Source: Sipunculus nudus
Lineage: Eukaryota > Annelida > Sipuncula > Golfingiida > Sipunculidae
Reading direction: 5' to 3'
Assembly: GCA_026874595.1 (NCBI GenBank)
Contig: CM049315.1
Coordinates: forward strand, 38,396,164 to 38,460,163
Length of the DNA: 64,000 nt
Shown: positions 60,011-64,000 of the stretch, piece after piece
Numbering within the stretch: the stretch's first letter is position 1
Layout: each line of letters opens with the position of its first letter
Notes under the pieces: model-generated
Seen by the model: the letters and a program-made list of their open reading frames with translations, nothing else
What the model was told of the DNA's origin: nothing
Databases searched by the model: none
Program-made: the position numbers and the translations under genes

Positions 60011-62009
60011 TTTCATTGAATATGTACATATCTTATGGTACAGACGTCAATGGGATTAAGTGCAAGCTACTTAAAGCTTATCTTGACTCTCTCCCTAATA
60101 TTTCTAGTATAAAATATAAAATATAAAACGATGGCAGTATTCAGTGTTATGGTAGGGGTTGTGTTTGGTAGTGGATGTTTGGTAAGTGGAAGTGTTATAG
60201 TTGTATGTCTGTGTTTTGGAGGTGTTGTGGGAGATTTTTATGTTTTGAACCGGTTTGTGTTTTCTATGTATGAACATACAGATGTAAAGATTTCTTCATT
60301 TCTGGTGTTGTTTGCATATGCGCTACCATAGAGGAGTTCTTCTACAGATATATCTTGGGGGAGATATTTATTTCTAGAATTGACATGGAGTTGGCATTGC
60401 AGCAGATAATGTTCAGCATTTTCTGTTTCGTATCCACATTGACATTTTGGGTCGTTGGATAGGTGTCTTCTATATAGATCGTAGTTTAAATCACTGCTTT
60501 GTGTTCGCAGTCGGGTATGAATTATCTGGGCCTTTCTTGTACCTGAATTGAAGTATTTTGGTGGTTTGTTTCTTGCAATTTCCCTGGATATATTATATTT
60601 AAGTGATTTGCTGGTTTGACAGTGTTTAAGTCTTTCATCTAATTTATTCCATAATCTTATAGATTTTGGAAAGAATGAATTATAGTAGATCTCTGTTCTA
60701 CAGAAAATGTCTTGTATATTGAGTCGATCACTAGATCTTGTATTAAAGGTGGTGTTTCTGTGTGGCCGTAATAGTAAGTACAGGTACTGAGGGGATTCTA
60801 GCTTTATCATTTTGTGCAGCTGGATGACCATTGAATTTTCTCTACGCGTTTTGAGTAGGGGCCAGCCTGTTTCTTTGTAGAGTTTTGCATGGCTAGTTCC
60901 CCTGACGCAGCCTGTTACTATTCTGGCAGCTTGTAATTGCACAGCTTCTAGTGTTTCGCTTTGTTCTTGTGTGCAGTTACAACAAATAACATTACTGTAT
61001 TCTAGTATTGGCCTTATATATGTATAATATATGTTTTCTAGAGTTTTCCTATCAAGCATATATTTTAATTTGCTTAATATTAAGATTTTAGAGTTTGCTT
61101 TTGCTTTTATATTTTCTATATGATCGTTCCATTTGCAGTCCTTTCTAAGTGTTATTCCTAAATGTTTATGGGTGTTAGATTTATCTATTTTAATACCATT
61201 GAAATATAAGTCAGGATGGTCTGTTTTTGGTTTCATTGAGAATAACAGTGATCTGTTTTTTTTTTGCATTGAAGGTGACTAACCATTTTTTTGACCATTT
61301 TGAGATTTGTTCCAAGTCTCTATTTAGTATTTTTGCTGCTAAAGATCGGTTTTCAATGGTGAGATACAACATGGTGTCGTCTGCAAATAGTCTAATGTTA
61401 CTTGTTATGTTGTCTGTAATGTCGTTAATGAATATTAGAAATAATAGGGGTCCCAGTATGGAACCTTGGGGTGCCCCAGCATGAAGTGTTTCCCAATGGG
61501 AGAAATCGTTTTCGATTAATACCCGTTGTTTCCTATTTTTCAGGTACTGGGTAATCCAACGAAGCAGTTTACCTTTTATTCCAGCCGATGACAGTTTGGC
61601 GAGGAGACCTTCTGACCAGACCTTGTCAAAGGCTTTGCTTATGTCTAGGAAAATAGCCTGTACTTCTTTGCCTTTATCTATATCTTGGATAATTGAATTA
61701 TAGAGGTCAGAGAGTTGGTAGACCGTGGAGTCTCCAGGTATGAAGCCGGACTGATGTGGACTGATTATATTGTTATGTTTAAAGAACTTATACATTTGAT
61801 CGAAGATAATTTTTTCAAATAGTATGCATACGCAAGATGTTAAGGATATAGGGCGATGGTTGATTGGCTTATTTTTTCTCCATTTTTATAGATTGGCGTT
61901 ACATTTGCTTTTTTCCAGAGTGATGGAAGTTGTCCTTTTTCCATTGATAATGTAAGAAGTTTCCAGAGTGGATATACAAGTTCTTTGTGGCATTCACGAA
62001 GGATGATGG

Positions 62010-62026
62010 GGGGGGGGGGGGGGGGA
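62010..62026. repeat. Poly-G tract inside LINE ORF2
   Basis: About 17 G on the plus strand replace a short coding segment after SQGPDEI and shift the frame. Confidence 0.95.
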
Positions 62027-63379
62027 TTTCATCAGGGCCTTGGGATTTGTTACAATTAAGATTCTTCATAATTGATTCCAGTTCGTGAATATCTAGTTTA
62101 ATGTTATCGAGTCTATTGTAATTCTTACTAGCTAAATATGGAGTAGAAAAATGTTGTTCTTGAATTATTGTTTGTTTAATAAATTGTTCATTTAGTAGGT
62201 TAGCCTTTTCCTTTGGTTCAGTTGCAAATGTACCATCATTGTTGATAAGTGGTGGTATATTTTGTTGATTATTGCCCTTCATTAAAACATTTATTGTTTT
62301 CCACCACAGTTTTTCATTATGTAGATTATTTTTAAGTTCTGCCGCAATTTTGGAGGGGTAGTTTGCTTTGGCTTTTCTTGCTTCTTTATTAAAGTTATTT
62401 CTAGATGTTTTATAATTTTCCATGTCTTTAGGTTTGTTTGATTTCATAGCTTTTGTACGTAGCCGGAGGCATTTTCTTTTTAGAAGTTTAAGATCACGGG
62501 TATACCATTCTCTATTATATGAATTATGAGTAATATTATGAAATGGTATGCATTGCTCTTTTATAATATTAATTTCCTTAAGTATTTTATCATAGATGAT
62601 TTCTATATCAGATGTTGAGATATATATATCATTCCAGTTGATATTCCTTAATTTATTTCTCATTTCCTCATAGTTTCCTTTTTGGCAGTTCCATGTTTTA
62701 ATCGGATTAGGTGAGGTGTGACTGTTTGTGGTCCAATTTATCTTTATATATATACTATTATGATCACTGTATTTCCTTGGAAAGGTACCTGATTTGATAA
62801 TATATTCATTAAAGTTAGTAATAGCTACATCGAGAAGTGTTGCAGTATTATCGGTTATTCTGGTAGGTTGACTTATGTGTTGGTAGAGATTGAGTTCTTT
62901 TATTGTGGTTTTGAGTTTTGGGGAGGGTGAGTTTATCATCATATCACAATTTAAGTCTCCGACAATAACATGTCTAGTACTTGGTAGGGAATTAAGATCA
63001 AAGAAGAAATCGTTAAGGTTTTCCCAGCTTTCTACAGGTTGGTTTGGTGGTTTGTACACTGTTGTGCAATAAATTTGGATGGTTGGTTCATAATTTCAAT
63101 ACAAATTGATTCTATATGTTTGGATTCAATATCATGTTTTCTTTTGTATGCAATAGTATTTTTAATGTATACTGCAATGCCATCTCCATGTCTTGATCTA
63201 TCTAGCCTTTCTGGTGGCTGATATCCGGGTATTAAAATTTGTTCGTTTGTAATTGAGCTGTCTAGGTGTGTCTCTGTAAAGCAGACGATGTCGAAGTTTT
63301 GTATTTCTATTTCTATGTCTTCTATTTTGTTTAAGATACTCCGTATATTAATATGGTATATATCTAGAGTTTTTGTTTT

Positions 63380-63403
63380 GGGGCCAGGGTTTAATTCGAT
63401 GTC
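63380..63403 (-). other. 2A-like ribosome-skipping motif
   Basis: Encodes DIELNPGP (ORF2 residues 59-66), matching the D-x-E-x-N-P-G-P consensus of 2A peptides. Cys precedes the Asp where Gly is usual. 2A-like motifs are known at the N-terminus of some non-LTR retrotransposon proteins. Activity here is inferred from sequence only. Confidence 0.7.
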
Positions 63404-63790
63404 ACAACTATTTTTTACTTTTTTAATAATTACTAGGTAAAGGTGAGTACAGTTTGAAAAGCGGTAAATGGAAATTAGCTTAGCCATGTTGACGTTACCT
63501 TTTCTTCCGGTTGGTGTGGTGTGCATGCTGGGATATGTTGTGTGGGAGCGTGTTGTGTGTGTGTCTCTGTTACCCATACTGGGTTGTCAGCCGGTCACGC
63601 AGGTAAATCTATTAAAATTAAGTTAGAATGTGATGACAACGTAATGTGGTCGCATCTATAACGGTTTGAACGGCTTTGTATGCATTACTATGTGTGTAGA
63701 TTATTATATATATATTACAATAATGATCCTTGGATGATTTAATGTCCATTGTTTACGTTGGATACGCCCGGTGCATTATGGGAGGAGCGA

Positions 63791-63997
63791 TCAGCTGTTC
63801 CTTTCTTCACGGGGGGTCTCGTTGCTATCATCTGTTAATTTCAACCACTCCTCGTATTTTTTTAATGTTGCCTTATTTTTAATCAATGTTGGGCTGTCTT
63901 CACGGTCTTGTTTTGCGTAGATTTTCCCATTGTTTGTCCACACGGAGTGTATTAATTTGTTGGGTTTCTTTTTAAGTTTTCTTGTTTCGTACAATAG
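63791..63997 (-). CDS. LINE ORF1 C-terminal part (runs off the window)
   Basis: Minus-strand frame ending at 63791 reads RKLKKKPNKLIHSVWTNNG, then KIYAKQDREDSPTLIKN and a hydrophilic tail. A basic R-K-L-K-K block followed by VWT-x-NGKIY and a P-x-L-I-K-N strand is the usual C-terminal signature of ORF1 proteins in CR1/Jockey-type LINEs, which bind element RNA. It ends about 210 bp upstream of the ORF2 start, which fits a two-ORF element. The N-terminus is beyond the window, so length and integrity are unknown. Confidence 0.6.
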   Translation of the reverse strand, partial: LLYETRKLKKKPNKLIHSVWTNNGKIYAKQDREDSPTLIKNKATLKKYEEWLKLTDDSNETPREERNS

Positions 63998-64000
63998 CTC

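Larger units (their letters stand above)
60238..63577 (-). pseudogene. LINE ORF2: endonuclease and reverse transcriptase, three frameshifts
   Basis: Bifunctional protein for target-primed reverse transcription. Starting at ATG 63577: a short leader, a 2A-like motif (residues 59-66), then an AP-endonuclease with HINIRSI, TETHLD, VGDLNCDM and KYSDHNSIYI, keeping the N, E, D-x-N and SDH active-site blocks. A thumb-like linker leads to SQGPDEI, then RT with DISKAFDKVW (61650), GAPQGSILGPLLFLIFINDI and FADD at 61376-61387. The C-terminal region has LGITLRKDCKWNDHI, IYYTYIRPILEYSNVICC and a Cys/His cluster CQCGYETENAEHYLLQC. Reading frame breaks occur near 63045, in the G run 62010-62026 and in the A/T run 61256-61267, so only one break is outside a homopolymer. 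Otherwise about 1,110 codons are open. Either a very recent insertion or intact with sequencing errors. Confidence 0.9.
60105..64000 (-). mobile_element. CR1/Jockey-group LINE, nearly complete, cut by window edge
   Basis: On the minus strand: the end of ORF1 (63791-63997), ORF2 (63577 down to 60238), a 3' UTR and a short TATTTTA-type repeat tail at 60105-60130, typical of LINEs that end in simple repeats rather than long poly-A. The element is far better preserved than the other transposons here. The 5' end lies beyond position 64000. Confidence 0.9.

Overview
This looks like repeat-rich, AT-rich nuclear DNA from a marine invertebrate, most likely a mollusc or another lophotrochozoan. The evidence is fossil transposons of several classes (Ty3/Gypsy of the Gmr1 type, L1/Tx1-like and CR1/Jockey-like LINEs, tRNA-derived SINEs, inverted-repeat elements), long TA and poly-G tracts, GT-AG introns, and a C-type lectin exon spliced to Thr-rich mucin-like repeats. 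There is no operon structure, no rRNA, no CRISPR array and no sign of a prokaryotic or viral replicon. Species cannot be fixed from the sequence alone.

Layout. 0.6-1.05 kb: LINE reverse transcriptase scrap (+). 1.2-6.7 kb: decayed Ty3/Gypsy element (+) in the order gag-protease-integrase-reverse transcriptase-RNase H, the Gmr1 arrangement. 6.9-10.2 kb: C-type lectin domain exons joined in phase to a long exon of Thr-rich repeats (+), carrying a stop and two frameshifts. 10.2-10.6 kb: tRNA-derived SINE (-). 10.8-16.4 kb: a small inverted-repeat element, tandem duplications (604, 244 and 85 bp periods) and a second tRNA-headed element. 16.7-20.4 kb: nearly full-length but broken L1/Tx1-like ORF2 (-). 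20.4-29.3 kb: mostly featureless, with a Gypsy pol 3' end (25.2-26.0 kb, -) and a possible LINE endonuclease scrap (27.1-27.4 kb, -). 29.3-29.7 kb: complete SINE with target-site duplication. 31.3-34.3 kb: broken gene of a transposase-like protein I cannot assign to a named family (+). 35.6-36.45 kb: inverted-repeat DNA transposon. 37.8-53.9 kb: tandem segmental duplication, three unequal copies of an LTR-headed composite unit, two of them carrying a 13-bp minisatellite. 55.8-56.1 kb: SINE fragment followed by a 59-bp palindrome. 57.0 kb: signal-peptide first exon of a secreted-protein gene (+). 58.3-60.0 kb: fourth, dispersed copy of the composite unit. 60.1-64.0 kb: long CR1/Jockey-like LINE (-) with a 2A-like motif at the front of its ORF2 and ORF1 running off the window edge.

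The host genes visible are fragments of secreted or adhesive proteins. Most other coding signal is transposon-derived. Several frame breaks sit in homopolymer runs, so some may be assembly errors rather than real mutations.
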